Shown: positions 36,254-51,129, counted from the stretch's first letter. The stretch: DNA of 56,503 nt from Pseudomonadota bacterium (GCA_020161335.1 JAIUOJ010000007.1:1-56503), one strand, 5' to 3'. The notes: generated from the sequence alone by a model not told the origin. Made by a program: numbers and translations.

Positions 36254-37297
36254 CTAGCGGATCTGGTGCCGCTGGATGCGAACAACCGCGCGCTGGTGGC
36301 GGCGGGCCTGCGCCGGCTGCGTGCCGGGAAGGGTTGCGCCGGGCTGCAGGCGCTGATCGAGGTGTCCGGGCGCAAGGCGCCGCTGCTTTCCGCCAGCGAC
36401 ATCGGCTTCGCGATCGCGCCGCGGATCAACGCGGCCGGCCGGCTGGAGGACATGGCGCTGGGCATCGAATGCCTGCTGACCGACGACACGGCGCGTGCGC
36501 GCGAACTGGCCGACCTGCTGCACGGCATCAACGCCGAGCGGCGCGGCGTGCAGCAGGCCATGGTCGACGATGCCGACGCCGCGCTCGCCGTGCTGCCGGC
36601 GCAAGCCGATGGCGCGTCGCCGGTGGCGGTGTGCCTGTGCCATCCCGACTGGCATCCGGGCGTGGTCGGACTGGTGGCGTCGAAGGTGAAGGAACGCCTG
36701 CACCGCCCGGTCGTCGCGTTCGCGCCCGCCGAACCGGGCAGCGACCTGCTGCGCGGCTCGGCGCGCTCGATTCCCGGCCTGCACATCCGCGACGCGCTGG
36801 CCGCCGTCGACAGCGCCCATCCCGGCCTGGTCGAACGCTTCGGCGGCCATGCGATGGCGGCGGGCCTCACGCTCGCCGCCACGCGGTTCGACGCGTTCGA
36901 TGCCGCATTCCGCGCCGTGGTCGAGGCGATGGTCGATCCCGCCGTGCTGCAGGCGGAACTGCGCAGCGACGGCGAACTGCAGGCGCACGAATTCGACCGC
37001 GTGCACGCCGATGCGCTCCGCGACGGTGGGCCGTGGGGGCAGGGGTTCCCGGAACCGCTGTTCGACGGCGTGTTCGAGGTGCTCGATTGGAAGATCGTCG
37101 GTGAACGCCATCTCAAGCTGTCGCTGCGCCGAGACGGCGTGCGTGGTGCACTCAACGCGATCCACTTCGGCGGCTGGACCGGGGCCGCGCCGCCCGCGCG
37201 TTGCCGCATGGCCTACCGGCTGGCGGGCGACGACTGGCGCGGCCCGCGGGCCATCCAGCTCGTCATCGAACACCTGGAGCCGGCGGCGGGCGATTGA
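36254..37297 (+). pseudogene. recJ: recJ, 3' fragment (single-strand-specific exonuclease), 5' end lost
   Basis: From LADLVPLDANNRALVAAGLRRLR onward the frame is ordinary RecJ, including IGFAIAPRINAAGRLEDM, the DHHA1-domain GGHAMAAG motif and the C-terminal OB part (LKLSLRRDGV, AIHFGGW). About 348 residues remain of the usual 560-570. All DHH catalytic motifs of the N-terminal third are missing. Upstream, the frame continues into unrelated island sequence to an ATG at 36128 (about 40 foreign residues), so a chimeric product is possible but would lack nuclease motifs. Loss by island insertion is the likely cause. Confidence 0.85.
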
Positions 37298-37376
37298 TGC
37301 CGACGGCCGTGCCGGGTGGCGCCCGGCTGCTAGAATATGCGGCTGTTTCCACCATCGTCGCGACACGCCCAAGACC

Positions 37377-38505
37377 ATGATCGAACTCAATCCCGTGCGC
37401 CAGCGCATCGCCGACCTGACCGGTCGGCTGGATGCGCTGAGGGGGTATCTTTGACTACGACGCCAAGCGCGAGCGCCTGGAAGAAGTAGAACGCGAACTG
37501 GAACATCCGGACGTCTGGAACGATCCGGAACGCGCGCAGGCCCTGGGCCGCGAACGCTCGTTGCTGGACAAGACCGTCAACGGCATCCGCAGCCTCACCG
37601 ACGGCCTGGTCGGGGCCTCCGAACTGCTCGAACTGGCCGAGGCCGAGGATGACGAAGCCACCGCGCAGGCGGTGGTCGACGACGTCGAGCGCTACGCCGG
37701 CGAGGTGGACAAGCTGGAGTTCCAGCGCATGTTCTCCGGCAAGATGGACGCCACCAATGCCTTCGTCGACATCCAGGCCGGCGCCGGCGGCACCGAGGCG
37801 CAGGACTGGGCCGAAATGCTGCTGCGCATGTACCTGCGCTGGGCCGAGTCGCGCGGCTGGAAGACCGAGCTGATGGAAGCCAGCGGCGGCGAAGTGGCGG
37901 GGATCAAGTCGGCCACCGTGCGCATCGAGGGCGATTTCGCCTACGGCTGGCTGAAGACCGAGACCGGCGTGCATCGCCTCGTGCGCAAGTCGCCGTTCGA
38001 CTCGGACAACCGCCGCCACACCAGCTTCACCTCGGTGTTCGTGTCGCCGGAAGTCGACGACAACATCGACATCGAGATCAACCCCGCCGACCTCAAGACC
38101 GACGTGTACCGTTCGTCCGGCGCGGGCGGCCAGCACGTCAACAAGACCGAGTCGGCGGTGCGCATCACCCACGTCCCCACCGGGATAGTTGTAGCCTGCC
38201 AGACCGGGCGCAGCCAGCACCAGAACCGCGACACCGCGATGAAGATGCTGGCGGCGAAGCTGTACGAGCTGGAAATCCAGAAGCGCAATGCCGAGCGCGA
38301 TGCGGTGGAAGCCACCAAGTCCGACATCGGCTGGGGCAGCCAGATCCGCAACTACGTGCTCGACCAGAGCCGCATCAAGGACCTGCGCACCGGCATCGAG
38401 CGCAGCGACACGCAGAAGGTGCTGGATGGCGATCTCGACGAATTCGTCGAGGCGAGCCTGAAATCCGGACTTGAGGCCGGTTCCAAGCGCGTCGACGCCG
38501 TCTAG
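37377..38505 (+). CDS. prfB: Peptide chain release factor 2, with programmed +1 frameshift
   Basis: RF2 ends translation at UGA and UAA. The first frame runs from ATG 37377 for 25 codons to an in-frame TGA (37452-37454). Shifting by +1 at CTT-T continues with GACTACGACAKR-type sequence ([24 protein letters not shown]) to 38505, about 375 residues in all, the normal length. The tripeptide anticodon SPF (RKSPFDSDN) and catalytic GGQ ([15 protein letters not shown]) are present. It follows recJ by 79 bases, where a TAGAAT hexamer (37331-37336) might provide an independent promoter. Confidence 0.96.
37440..37455 (+). promoter_or_regulatory. prfB programmed +1 frameshift site
   Basis: AGGGGGTATCTTTGAC: a Shine-Dalgarno-like AGGGGG three bases before the slippery CTT codon, followed by TGA C. 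RF2 shortage makes the ribosome slip by +1 and read GAC. This is the conserved autoregulatory signal of bacterial prfB, with the in-frame stop at codon 26. Confidence 0.97.
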
Positions 38506-38560
38506 CCATCGATCATCCCGATCCGGCGAAGCCGCGGAGGGATCCGGTGGCGGCGGGAAC

Positions 38561-38621
38561 ATCCCTCGCTGCGCTCGGGATGACAAAACGTTTAGGCTTT
38601 CCCGATTCCCGATTCCCGATT
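38561..38621. repeat. Dispersed hairpin repeat and CCCGATT tandem repeat in the prfB-lysS gap
   Basis: ATCCC (38561-38565) and GGGAT (38577-38581) flank TCGCTGCGCTC, continuing into GGGATGAC. The same GGGATGAC end occurs at 43778-43784 and 53919-53926. It is followed by three tandem CCCGATT units (38601-38621). Such elements are common between genes of this family and may act as weak terminators or simple repeats. Confidence 0.6.
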
Positions 38622-38637
38622 CCCCACAGGCCATGCA

Positions 38638-40155
<1,518 letters not shown>

Positions 40156-40178
40156 GCCTGCCGGCGGGCCGACGGCGC

Positions 40179-40211
40179 GGAGCGCCCGGGCCAGGCGGAA
40201 CTGGGCGCTCC
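40179..40211 (+). terminator. Inverted repeat after lysS, probable terminator
   Basis: GGAGCGCCC (40179-40187) pairs with GGGCGCTCC (40203-40211), a 9-bp GC stem with a 15-base loop and no strong T-run. In the rest of the 270-base gap to rpfG there is a short palindrome GGTCAC-TTC-GTGACC (40260-40274), possibly a protein-binding site in the rpfG promoter region. Confidence 0.5.
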
Positions 40212-40425
40212 GGGGCTTCACGCCTGCGTCACTCCCGTCCGCGTTTTAGGGCATCATTCGGTCACTTCGTGACCTGCGGAAGGGCGGATTGGCGTTGATT
40301 CGGGGATCACGGTCTCATTTTCTGGCAGGACCGGCATGGGCACAGGAATTGCTACGTATCCCCCATCTGGCGACGATCCTGCCCGGCAAGGCGGGTCGCC
40401 ACGCCAACCGGGAAGCCCTGACCAG

Positions 40426-41484
40426 ATGAATATCGTCATCGTCGACGACCAGACCTCCGCCCGCACCATGCTGCGGCACATCCTCGAGGACATCAGTCCC
40501 GAGCTGGAGGTGCTCGACTTCGGTGACCCGCAGGTGGCCTTGCGCTGGTGCGAGGAGAACCGCCCGGACCTGCTGCTGCTCGACTACCGCATGCCGGTGA
40601 TCGACGGGCTGGAGTTCGCCCGTCGCTTCCGCAAGCCGTTGCTGCACCGCGACGTGCCGATCGTGCTGGTGACCGTGGTCGGCGACGAGCCGATCCGCCA
40701 GGCCGCGCTCGACGCTGGTGTCATCGATTTCCTGGTCAAGCCGGTCCGGCCGCGCGAACTCCGCGCCCGCTGCCGCAACCTGCTGCAGCTGCGCCAGCAG
40801 TCCGAATCGATCAAGCAGCGCGCGCTGTCGCTGGAGCAGCGCCTGCTGTCGAGCATGCACGAGGTCGAGGAGCGCGAGCGCGAGACCCTCAGCCGCCTGG
40901 CGCTGGCAATCGAGTTCCGTGATGCTGGCACCAGTGCCAATCTCGCCCGCCTCGCCGCGGTGGCCGGCCTGGTCGCCGAGGAAATGGGGATGTTCGAGGA
41001 CGAGGTGCGGATGATCGAACTCGCCGCGCCCCTGCACGACATCGGCAAGATCGCGATCCCCGACGCCCTGCTGCTCAAGCCCGGCCCGCTGGACGCCGGC
41101 GAGATCGAGCTGATGCGCACGCATCCGCGCATCGGCCACGAACTGCTGAACGGCAGCCAGAACCGCTTCATCCAGCTCAGCGCCACCATCGCGCTGCGCC
41201 ACCAGGAGCGTTACGACGGCAGTGGCTATACCGATGGCCTGGTCGGCGACCAGATCCCGGTCGAGGCGCGCATCGTCGCCGTGGCCGACGTGTTCGACGC
41301 GCTGATCTCGCGGCGTCCCTACAAGCGGGCCTGGAGCATCGACGAAGCGCTGGCCTACATCGCCGACCAGTCCGGCAAGCTGTTCGACCCTGCCTGCGTC
41401 GCTGCGCTGCTGCGCGGGCGCGAGCGGGTGGAGGACATCTGCCGCCGGTTCCCGGCGCCCGTGGACGGTCGCGGCGATGGCTGA
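40426..41484 (+). CDS. rpfG: RpfG, HD-GYP response regulator (cyclic di-GMP phosphodiesterase) of DSF signalling
   Basis: A 352-residue two-domain protein. The receiver domain has Asp53 (LLLLDYRMPVIDG) as phosphoacceptor and Lys in LVKPVRP. The HD-GYP phosphodiesterase domain has HD at 204-205 (LHDIGKIAIPD), TGxHP-equivalent THPRIGHELL, and RHQERYDGSGYTDGL at about 258-272. The consensus is HHExxDGxGYP, so two positions differ (Gln260 for the second His, Thr269 for Pro). It receives phosphate from RpfC and degrades cyclic di-GMP. ATG 40426 begins the receiver directly; an upstream in-frame ATG at 40336 adds an unrelated Pro/Gly-rich stretch. It overlaps rpfC by eight bases. Confidence 0.93.
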   Translation: MNIVIVDDQTSARTMLRHILEDISPELEVLDFGDPQVALRWCEENRPDLLLLDYRMPVIDGLEFARRFRKPLLHRDVPIVLVTVVGDEPIRQAALDAGVIDFLVKPVRPRELRARCRNLLQLRQQSESIKQRALSLEQRLLSSMHEVEERERETLSRLALAIEFRDAGTSANLARLAAVAGLVAEEMGMFEDEVRMIELAAPLHDIGKIAIPDALLLKPGPLDAGEIELMRTHPRIGHELLNGSQNRFIQLSATIALRHQERYDGSGYTDGLVGDQIPVEARIVAVADVFDALISRRPYKRAWSIDEALAYIADQSGKLFDPACVAALLRGRERVEDICRRFPAPVDGRGDG

Positions 41485-43621
41485 CGGCGCATTGCCGCTG
41501 TTCGACCGGTTGCGCAAGCGCCTGTCCAACCGCCCCGACAGCGAGCATGGCCAGGCCATCGTGCGCCTGGCGATGCTGATCGTCGTCTACGCCTATCTGG
41601 CCTTCGCGTTCGCGGGCGACCTGCAGCTCGCCGGGCCGGTCGCGGTCTCGGTGGCGATCCTGACCATCGACTTCGTGCTCGGCGCCGCGATCCTGGCCTG
41701 GATCGTCGCGCGGCCGGGCGTATCGCATCCGCGTCGCGTGCTGGGCATGTTCCTGGACTACACGCTGATGGGCACGGGCATGGTCCTGCTCGGCGAGAAG
41801 CTGGCGCCGATGTACGTGATCCTGCTGTGGGTCACGATCGGCAACGGCCTGCGCTACGGCCCACGTTACCTGTATGCGGCGATCGGCTTCGCGCTGGCGA
41901 CCTTCGTCACGGTGATCGCCAAGACCCCGTACTGGCAGCAGAACATCTGGCTCGGCTGGGGCCTCGCGATCGGCCTGGTCGCGGTGCCGCTGTACCTGAT
42001 CTCGCTGCTGCGCCAGCTGATCGCGGCAACCGAGGCGGCCAAGGCCGCGAGCGAGGCCAAGAGCCGCTTCCTGGCCAACATGAGCCACGAGTTCCGCACC
42101 CCGCTCAACGGCATCGTCGGCATGTCCGAGCTGATGATGTCGTCGCGGCTGGACAACGAGCAGCGCGACAGCGCGCAGGTCATCCAGACCTCGGCCAGGG
42201 CGCTGCAGCTGCTGGTCGACGACGTGCTCAGCATTTCCGCGATCGAGGCCGGCCGCTTCAACCGCGTCGACACCGATTTCGCGCTGCGCGAACTGCTCAA
42301 GAGCATCCACGTGATGCTGCTGCCCGGTGCGCAGGCGAAGGGCCTGGCGCTGGAGCTCAATGTCGCCGAGGACGTGCCCGACCTGCTGCACAGCGACGCC
42401 AACCACCTGCGCCAGATCCTGGTCAACCTGCTGTCGAACGCGATCAAGTTCACCTCGGAAGGCCGGGTGTCGCTGGAAGTCGGCCTGCTCGAGGGTGGCG
42501 ACCTCGAACGCGTGCCGCTGCGCTTCTCCGTGCGCGACACCGGCATCGGCATCCCGCAGGACGCGTTGTCGCGGATCTTCGACGCGTTCGAGCAGGTCGA
42601 GTCCGGCCGCGGCCGTCGCTTCGGCGGCACGGGCCTGGGCACCACCATCGCCAAGGCGCTGACCGAGCTGCTTGGCGGCACCATCACGGTGGAAAGCACG
42701 CCCGGCGCCGGCTCGCATTTCCGGGTGGACGTGCCGCTGCAGCTGGCCGAGATCCAGGCGGTGGCCGAACCCACCGTCGGCGACAACGTCATCGCCTTCT
42801 CCGACCCGTTCGTGCGCCATCGCGCGCGCGTGCGCTCGCTGCGCATCCTGGTGGCCGACGACCAGCCCGCGAACCTGATGGTGATGCGCAAGCTGCTGGA
42901 GAAGGCCGGGCACCGCGCCTTCATCGTCAACGTCGGCGAGGACATCCTCGACGCGCTCGAGAACCAGTCGTTCGATGCAGTGGTGACCGACCTGCACATG
43001 CCCGGCATCAGCGGCCTGGAAGTGATCAAGCAGGCGCGCTTCATGGAAGCCGGGCGCAAGCGCACGCCGTTCATCGTGCTCAGCGCCGACGCCACCAGCG
43101 ACGCCCGCATCGAGTGCGAGCGCGCGGGCGCCTTTGCCTACCTGACCAAGCCGGTTGCGGTCGACCGCCTGCTGCAGAAGCTGGCCGACATCGCCGAGGG
43201 CAACACCGACGTCACCTCCGGTGAAGCGCAGGGGGCCGTGGCCGTCGCGCCGCAGGAAACGGTGGTGTCCAAGCACATCCTCGACGAGCTGCGCGAAATG
43301 GGTCTGGGCGAGGAGTTCGTGCAGCGTTTCCTGTGGGAGTGCGCGCGCGACGCACGCAAGTGCATCGCCGACATTGATGTCGCCGGTGCCGCCAACCAGT
43401 GGGACGTGTTCCGCGATGCCTGCCATGCGCTCAAGGGCACGGCGGCGAACATGGGCGCGATGCGCCTGAGCGAAAGCGCATCGGCGGGCATGCGCATGCC
43501 CGGCGAGCAACTGGTGCGCGAGTGGCGCGGCATCAGCAACATGCTGCGCCAGCAGCTGGAACAGGCACTGGCCGCCCTGCGCGAACAGGGCGACCTGGTC
43601 CAGCAGGAAGCGGACGCCTAG
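41477..43621 (+). CDS. rpfC: RpfC, hybrid sensor histidine kinase for DSF
   Basis: A 714-residue inner-membrane sensor of the diffusible signal factor. A short periplasm-facing N-terminus precedes about five membrane helices (residues 30-180). HisKA has His204 (FLANMSHEFRTPLNG), and HATPase follows (LVNLLSNAIKF, DTGIGIP, GGTGLGTTIAKAL). The receiver has Asp505 (VVTDLHMPG) and the C-terminal HPt domain His650 (ACHALKGTAANMG). These match His198/Asp512/His657 of the Xanthomonas protein in order. It relays phosphate to RpfG and, in Xanthomonas, restrains RpfF by direct binding of its receiver. Confidence 0.95.
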   Translation: MADGALPLFDRLRKRLSNRPDSEHGQAIVRLAMLIVVYAYLAFAFAGDLQLAGPVAVSVAILTIDFVLGAAILAWIVARPGVSHPRRVLGMFLDYTLMGTGMVLLGEKLAPMYVILLWVTIGNGLRYGPRYLYAAIGFALATFVTVIAKTPYWQQNIWLGWGLAIGLVAVPLYLISLLRQLIAATEAAKAASEAKSRFLANMSHEFRTPLNGIVGMSELMMSSRLDNEQRDSAQVIQTSARALQLLVDDVLSISAIEAGRFNRVDTDFALRELLKSIHVMLLPGAQAKGLALELNVAEDVPDLLHSDANHLRQILVNLLSNAIKFTSEGRVSLEVGLLEGGDLERVPLRFSVRDTGIGIPQDALSRIFDAFEQVESGRGRRFGGTGLGTTIAKALTELLGGTITVESTPGAGSHFRVDVPLQLAEIQAVAEPTVGDNVIAFSDPFVRHRARVRSLRILVADDQPANLMVMRKLLEKAGHRAFIVNVGEDILDALENQSFDAVVTDLHMPGISGLEVIKQARFMEAGRKRTPFIVLSADATSDARIECERAGAFAYLTKPVAVDRLLQKLADIAEGNTDVTSGEAQGAVAVAPQETVVSKHILDELREMGLGEEFVQRFLWECARDARKCIADIDVAGAANQWDVFRDACHALKGTAANMGAMRLSESASAGMRMPGEQLVREWRGISNMLRQQLEQALAALREQGDLVQQEADA

Positions 43622-43757
43622 TGAGTTGACAGCGCGCGGGAAGGCGCGGACACCGGAAGGGCAAGGTGGGGACTGACAGGGCGCCGGCAGGCAGAGCACA
43701 GCGGCCCCCTCGATCACCTAACCCGGCGAGGGCCGTGACCCAGGCCGTCCGAACTCC

Positions 43758-43785
43758 CGTCATCCCGGCGAACGCCGGGATGACG
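43758..43785. terminator. Perfect 13-bp palindrome between convergent rpfC and rpfF
   Basis: CGTCATCCCGGCG (43758-43770) and CGCCGGGATGACG (43773-43785) with a two-base loop. It lies in the gap between the 3' ends of rpfC and rpfF, so it can act as a bidirectional terminator. The core GTCATCCC/GGGATGAC recurs elsewhere in the window, which suggests a REP-like dispersed element. Confidence 0.65.
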
Positions 43786-43853
43786 AATTGGAGGCGCCGG
43801 GAAGGTCGCCAGGGCCGGTCGGCGTCAACAGGCGGGAGGGCATCCGCCCCGGA

Positions 43854-44774
43854 TCAGAGCGCGAGGCTGGCGCTGTCCGCGGTGGCGCTGTCTTCGCCGG
43901 CCGCCGGCCGCTTGAGCTGGGCCCGCACCAGGCGTTCCATGGTCCGCAGCTGCTTGTCGGACAGCTGCAGCGCGGTATCCACCCAGATCTCGGTGATGCG
44001 CATCAGTTCGTCATGCGACACCGGGTTCACCGCGTCGCGGACGCGGTGCAGGGCCAGGCGCGCGGTCGCGATGCGGCGGTTCTGGCGGATGATCTCGTGC
44101 ACGGCGCGCACGCCTTCGCCCTTGGGCACCAGCACGTCGATCACGCCCATGCGGTGCAGTTCGTCGCTGCTGTACATCACGCCGTTGAGCATCATCTCCT
44201 CGGCGACCTTCGGGCTTACGCGCTGCGACAGCAGCGAATAGGCGCCCATGCCCGGGAACAGGCCGAACAGCACTTCCGGGAAGCCCAATTGCACGCCCTT
44301 CTCGGCGACGATGGTCTGGCAGGCGAGGGCAAGCTCGAAGCCGCCGCCGAGCGCGTCACCCTCGATCAGGCCGATGGTGTGCGCGTTCGAGTGCAGGCGG
44401 CTCTGCAGCAGATGCACGCTGTCGACGCATTCGGCGGCGTAGCGCAGCAGGCCGTCGCGGTCGCGCGCGCGGATCAGGTTGGAGAACAGCGACAGGTCGC
44501 CGCCGAGGTTGAACACGTGCGTGTCCGAGGCGAGCACGATGTGCGACAGGTGCGCGGGCGACTTGGCCGCCTCGGCGTCGATCGAGTCGATTGCGCGGCG
44601 CGCGAACAGCCGCAGTTCCCTCAGCATCTTCGGCGAGAAGCAGGCGCGATAGGTCGGGTCCGCGAACGCCTGTTGCGCGTGCATGAAGCACCAGTGGGCG
44701 TCGTTGGACGTGTCGTGTTCGACGCGGATGGTGTTGAAGGAAGGGTCGCGGTGCAGCAGCTCGACGTTGTTCAT
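43854..44774 (-). CDS. rpfF: RpfF, DSF (cis-2-unsaturated fatty acid) synthase
   Basis: A 306-residue crotonase-fold enzyme that makes the diffusible signal factor by dehydrating and hydrolysing 3-hydroxyacyl-ACP. The oxyanion hole and catalytic Glu region read HVFNLGGDLSLFSNLI and GDALGGGFELALACQTIVAEKGVQLGFPEVLFGLFPGMGAYS; the two Glu residues (GGFE and PEVLF) match the catalytic pair of Xanthomonas RpfF. The ATG at 44774 with a GGGGA site was chosen; the longer upstream frame has no family similarity. It converges on rpfC and is preceded by rpfB on the same strand. Confidence 0.95.
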   Translation of the reverse strand: MNNVELLHRDPSFNTIRVEHDTSNDAHWCFMHAQQAFADPTYRACFSPKMLRELRLFARRAIDSIDAEAAKSPAHLSHIVLASDTHVFNLGGDLSLFSNLIRARDRDGLLRYAAECVDSVHLLQSRLHSNAHTIGLIEGDALGGGFELALACQTIVAEKGVQLGFPEVLFGLFPGMGAYSLLSQRVSPKVAEEMMLNGVMYSSDELHRMGVIDVLVPKGEGVRAVHEIIRQNRRIATARLALHRVRDAVNPVSHDELMRITEIWVDTALQLSDKQLRTMERLVRAQLKRPAAGEDSATADSASLAL

Positions 44775-44952
44775 GAGGGTCCCCTGACGGACCACCTTGG
44801 CCACGTCGGACCCGTGCCAAAGGCGGTCGTAAAGTATGGGCGGCAAGTCCGATGAACGGATTCTATGCACCCATACCCGGCCGCATGCAAGCACTTTCTG
44901 CCGCGGATCGGCAGTTTCTGCCCCGCTAGCCGTCCCGTCGGACGGCGGGTGG

Positions 44953-46626
<1,674 letters not shown>

Positions 46627-46746
46627 GCGGTCCCCTCCACGGGATGTCCTTGCTTATTCGGCCGGTATTCTTGCGGCGATACCGTTGGGTATGGATTGGA
46701 GCATAGGCTCCAATCGCAGGCAAGGCGGCCCGTGCGGGTTGCGCGG

Positions 46747-47274
46747 ATGGAGGTGCAGGTGGACGAGATGGTGCGGCGTGGGGCGGGACGGTTTCCACTG
46801 GAAACAGGCGTGCCGAGGCGCGTGCCGAGGCATCGGGGCGGCGTGTCGCCCTTGGCGTGGTTGAGCATGCTGCTCGCGCTGGTGCTCCTGTCGGGCTGTT
46901 CGCGCAGCGATCCGGAAGAAGCGCTGCGCGCAGCCGTCGAAGGGCTGCGTCAGGCGGTGGAAGCGCGTGATCCTGCTGCAGTGCAGCAGTTCCTTGCCGA
47001 GGACTTCATCGGCAACGATGGCCTTGACCGCGAAGGCGCGCGCCGCCTGGCGACCGCGGTGATGCTGCGTCATCGTGAAGTGTCCAGCACGCTGGGACCG
47101 CTCGATGTCCGCATTCGGGACTCGCATGCCGACGTGCGTTTCCAGGCCGTGCTGCACGCCGGCACGGGCTCGCTGTTGCCCGATACGGCGCAGGCCTACG
47201 ACGTGCAGGCGAGCTGGCGGCTTGAAGGCGGTGACTGGCGGCTGTACCACGTGCGCTGGACGCCGGTGCTGTAG
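46747..47274 (+). CDS. Small lipoprotein with NTF2-like domain
   Basis: The C-terminal part of this frame is a clear secreted protein: a hydrophobic segment with lipobox LSGC (LAWLSMLLALVLLSGC), then an NTF2-like domain (DPEEALRAAVEGLRQAVEARDPAAVQQFLAEDFIGNDG to DWRLYHVRWTPVL). The start is uncertain. ATG 46747 or 46768 gives a long n-region, while GTG 46810 fits a normal signal peptide better. It faces rpfB divergently and acnA convergently. The function is unknown; the fold only suggests a small-ligand pocket. Confidence 0.7.
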   Translation: MEVQVDEMVRRGAGRFPLETGVPRRVPRHRGGVSPLAWLSMLLALVLLSGCSRSDPEEALRAAVEGLRQAVEARDPAAVQQFLAEDFIGNDGLDREGARRLATAVMLRHREVSSTLGPLDVRIRDSHADVRFQAVLHAGTGSLLPDTAQAYDVQASWRLEGGDWRLYHVRWTPVL

Positions 47275-47288
47275 GCATCGGCGGCCAC

Positions 47289-47392
47289 AACGCCCGCCGT
47301 GTCGCGGCGGGCGGGGCTTCCGCCCGTGCCGGGCTCAGGCTGCCTTCCGCGACGCGAGCTGGCGCAGCACGTAGTGCAGCAAGCCGCCGTGG
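47289..47392. repeat. Extra copy of the acnA 3' end (104-bp direct repeat, copy 1)
   Basis: These 104 bases repeat 47440-47543 with an offset of 151 bp and, as far as I can compare by eye, no mismatch. The copy includes the terminator-like hairpin (47291-47313) and, on the minus strand, the last 18 codons of acnA with its stop. It lies beyond the functional acnA stop, so it is a non-coding duplicate. Confidence 0.85.
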
Positions 47393-47441
47393 TGGGTGAG
47401 GGGGATGCGTGTGCGAAGCATTGCTTCGCGCATCCCGCGAA

Positions 47442-47464
47442 CGCCCGCCGTGTCGCGGCGGGCG
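47442..47464 (-). terminator. acnA terminator hairpin
   Basis: CGCCCGCCG (47442-47450), loop TGTCG and CGGCGGGCG (47456-47464) form a 9-bp GC-only stem beginning 22 bases after the acnA stop on the minus strand. No U-run follows, as is common in high-GC genomes. Confidence 0.6.
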
Positions 47465-47485
47465 GGGCTTCCGCCCGTGCCGGGC

Positions 47486-50257
<2,772 letters not shown>

Positions 50258-50379
50258 GGTGGGGGCTCCTGTGGCTGCGGCTTCAGGGTGCCGTCGAGTC
50301 TACGCCCGTTCATGTTGCGGGCCCGGGACCGGACGGTGGGGTCGGGGGATAGTATGCCGCTCGCGGTATGAATCCAGAA

Positions 50380-50400
50380 GTATGTATAATTCGTCCATAC
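50380..50400 (+). promoter_or_regulatory. Promoter/operator of the vapBC genes
   Basis: A consensus -10 box TATAAT (50385-50390) lies inside the inverted repeat GTATG (50380-50384) - CATAC (50396-50400), 23 bases before the vapB ATG. No good -35 box is visible. A palindrome over the -10 fits autorepression by the VapB/VapBC complex, the usual mode for such pairs. Confidence 0.6.
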
Positions 50401-50422
50401 CGTTTCGCTCATGGAGCCCGCC

Positions 50423-50716
50423 ATGGAAGCCACCGTCGCCGAACGCGGCCAGATCACCCTGCCCAAGGCCGTGCGCGACGCGCTGGGCCTGACCAAGGGC
50501 ACCACGCTCAAGGTCGAACTGGAAGGCGGGCGCATCATCCTGCGCAAGGATGTCAGCGACGCCATTTCCCGTGCCCGTGGTCGCTTCAAGCTCCCGCCTG
50601 GCGTCACCACCGACGACGTGATGCGCGAGTTGCGCGGGCGTGCGCCGGGCGATGCGTTGGAACCTTTCGAGACGCTTCGCGAGCCGGACGACTACGAGCC
50701 GGATGCGAAAAAATGA
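50423..50716 (+). CDS. vapB: VapB-type antitoxin (AbrB/MazE fold)
   Basis: A 97-residue antitoxin with the SpoVT/AbrB swapped-hairpin DNA-binding domain at the N-terminus (VAERGQITLPKAVRDALGLTKGTTLKVELEGGRIILRK) and an acidic C-terminal tail ([18 protein letters not shown]) suited to wrap the toxin. GGAG about 10 bases upstream supports ATG 50423; ATG 50411 is the alternative. The stop overlaps the toxin start (ATGA). Confidence 0.88.
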   Translation: MEATVAERGQITLPKAVRDALGLTKGTTLKVELEGGRIILRKDVSDAISRARGRFKLPPGVTTDDVMRELRGRAPGDALEPFETLREPDDYEPDAKK

Positions 50717-51129
50717 TTGCCGTGGATACCAACGTGCTGATCGATCTGCTCGGCGAAGATGCACGCGCGGATGCAGCGGAAAGCTGCGTGCGCGATGCGC
50801 TGATGCTGGGGTCGGTGGTGATCTGCGACGTGGTCGTGAGTGAAATCACCGCCGGTCTCGGTCACGGCGCGGACATCATGGACGTGGTCGAGGAGATGGG
50901 GTTGCGCTATTTGCCGGTCGAAAGGCGCGCCGCGATCCGTGCCGGCGAAATGCAACGCCGCTTCAACCAGCGGCGCAAGGTGACGGGGCAGCGGCAAGTG
51001 CCCCGCACGGTGCCGGATTTCCTCGTCGGCGCGCACGCGCTGCTCCAGTGCACCGCGCTGATCACGCGCGACGACGGCTTCTTCCGCGACTACTTCAAGG
51101 GCCTGAAGCTCATCGTCCCCAAGGCCTGA
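50713..51129 (+). CDS. vapC: VapC-type PIN-domain toxin (ribonuclease)
   Basis: A 138-residue PIN-domain protein. The acidic active-site residues are Asp5 ([12 protein letters not shown]), Glu44 (VVSEITAGL), Asp102 ([11 protein letters not shown]) and Asp120 (LITRDDGF), which coordinate Mg2+ for RNA cleavage. VapC toxins cleave tRNA or rRNA; the target here is unknown. All residues are present, so it should be active. It is translationally coupled to vapB and lies between acnA and acnB. Confidence 0.92.
   Translation: MIAVDTNVLIDLLGEDARADAAESCVRDALMLGSVVICDVVVSEITAGLGHGADIMDVVEEMGLRYLPVERRAAIRAGEMQRRFNQRRKVTGQRQVPRTVPDFLVGAHALLQCTALITRDDGFFRDYFKGLKLIVPKA

Noticed and set aside
38601-38621. 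CCCGATT tandem units as a regulatory array for lysS
   Set aside because: Only three units, and such short repeats are frequent between genes in this family. No positional relation to a promoter is evident.
41177-43717. 846-codon open frame on the minus strand over rpfC
   Set aside because: It is antisense to rpfC, where all kinase, receiver and HPt motifs are intact. It is a shadow of codon bias.
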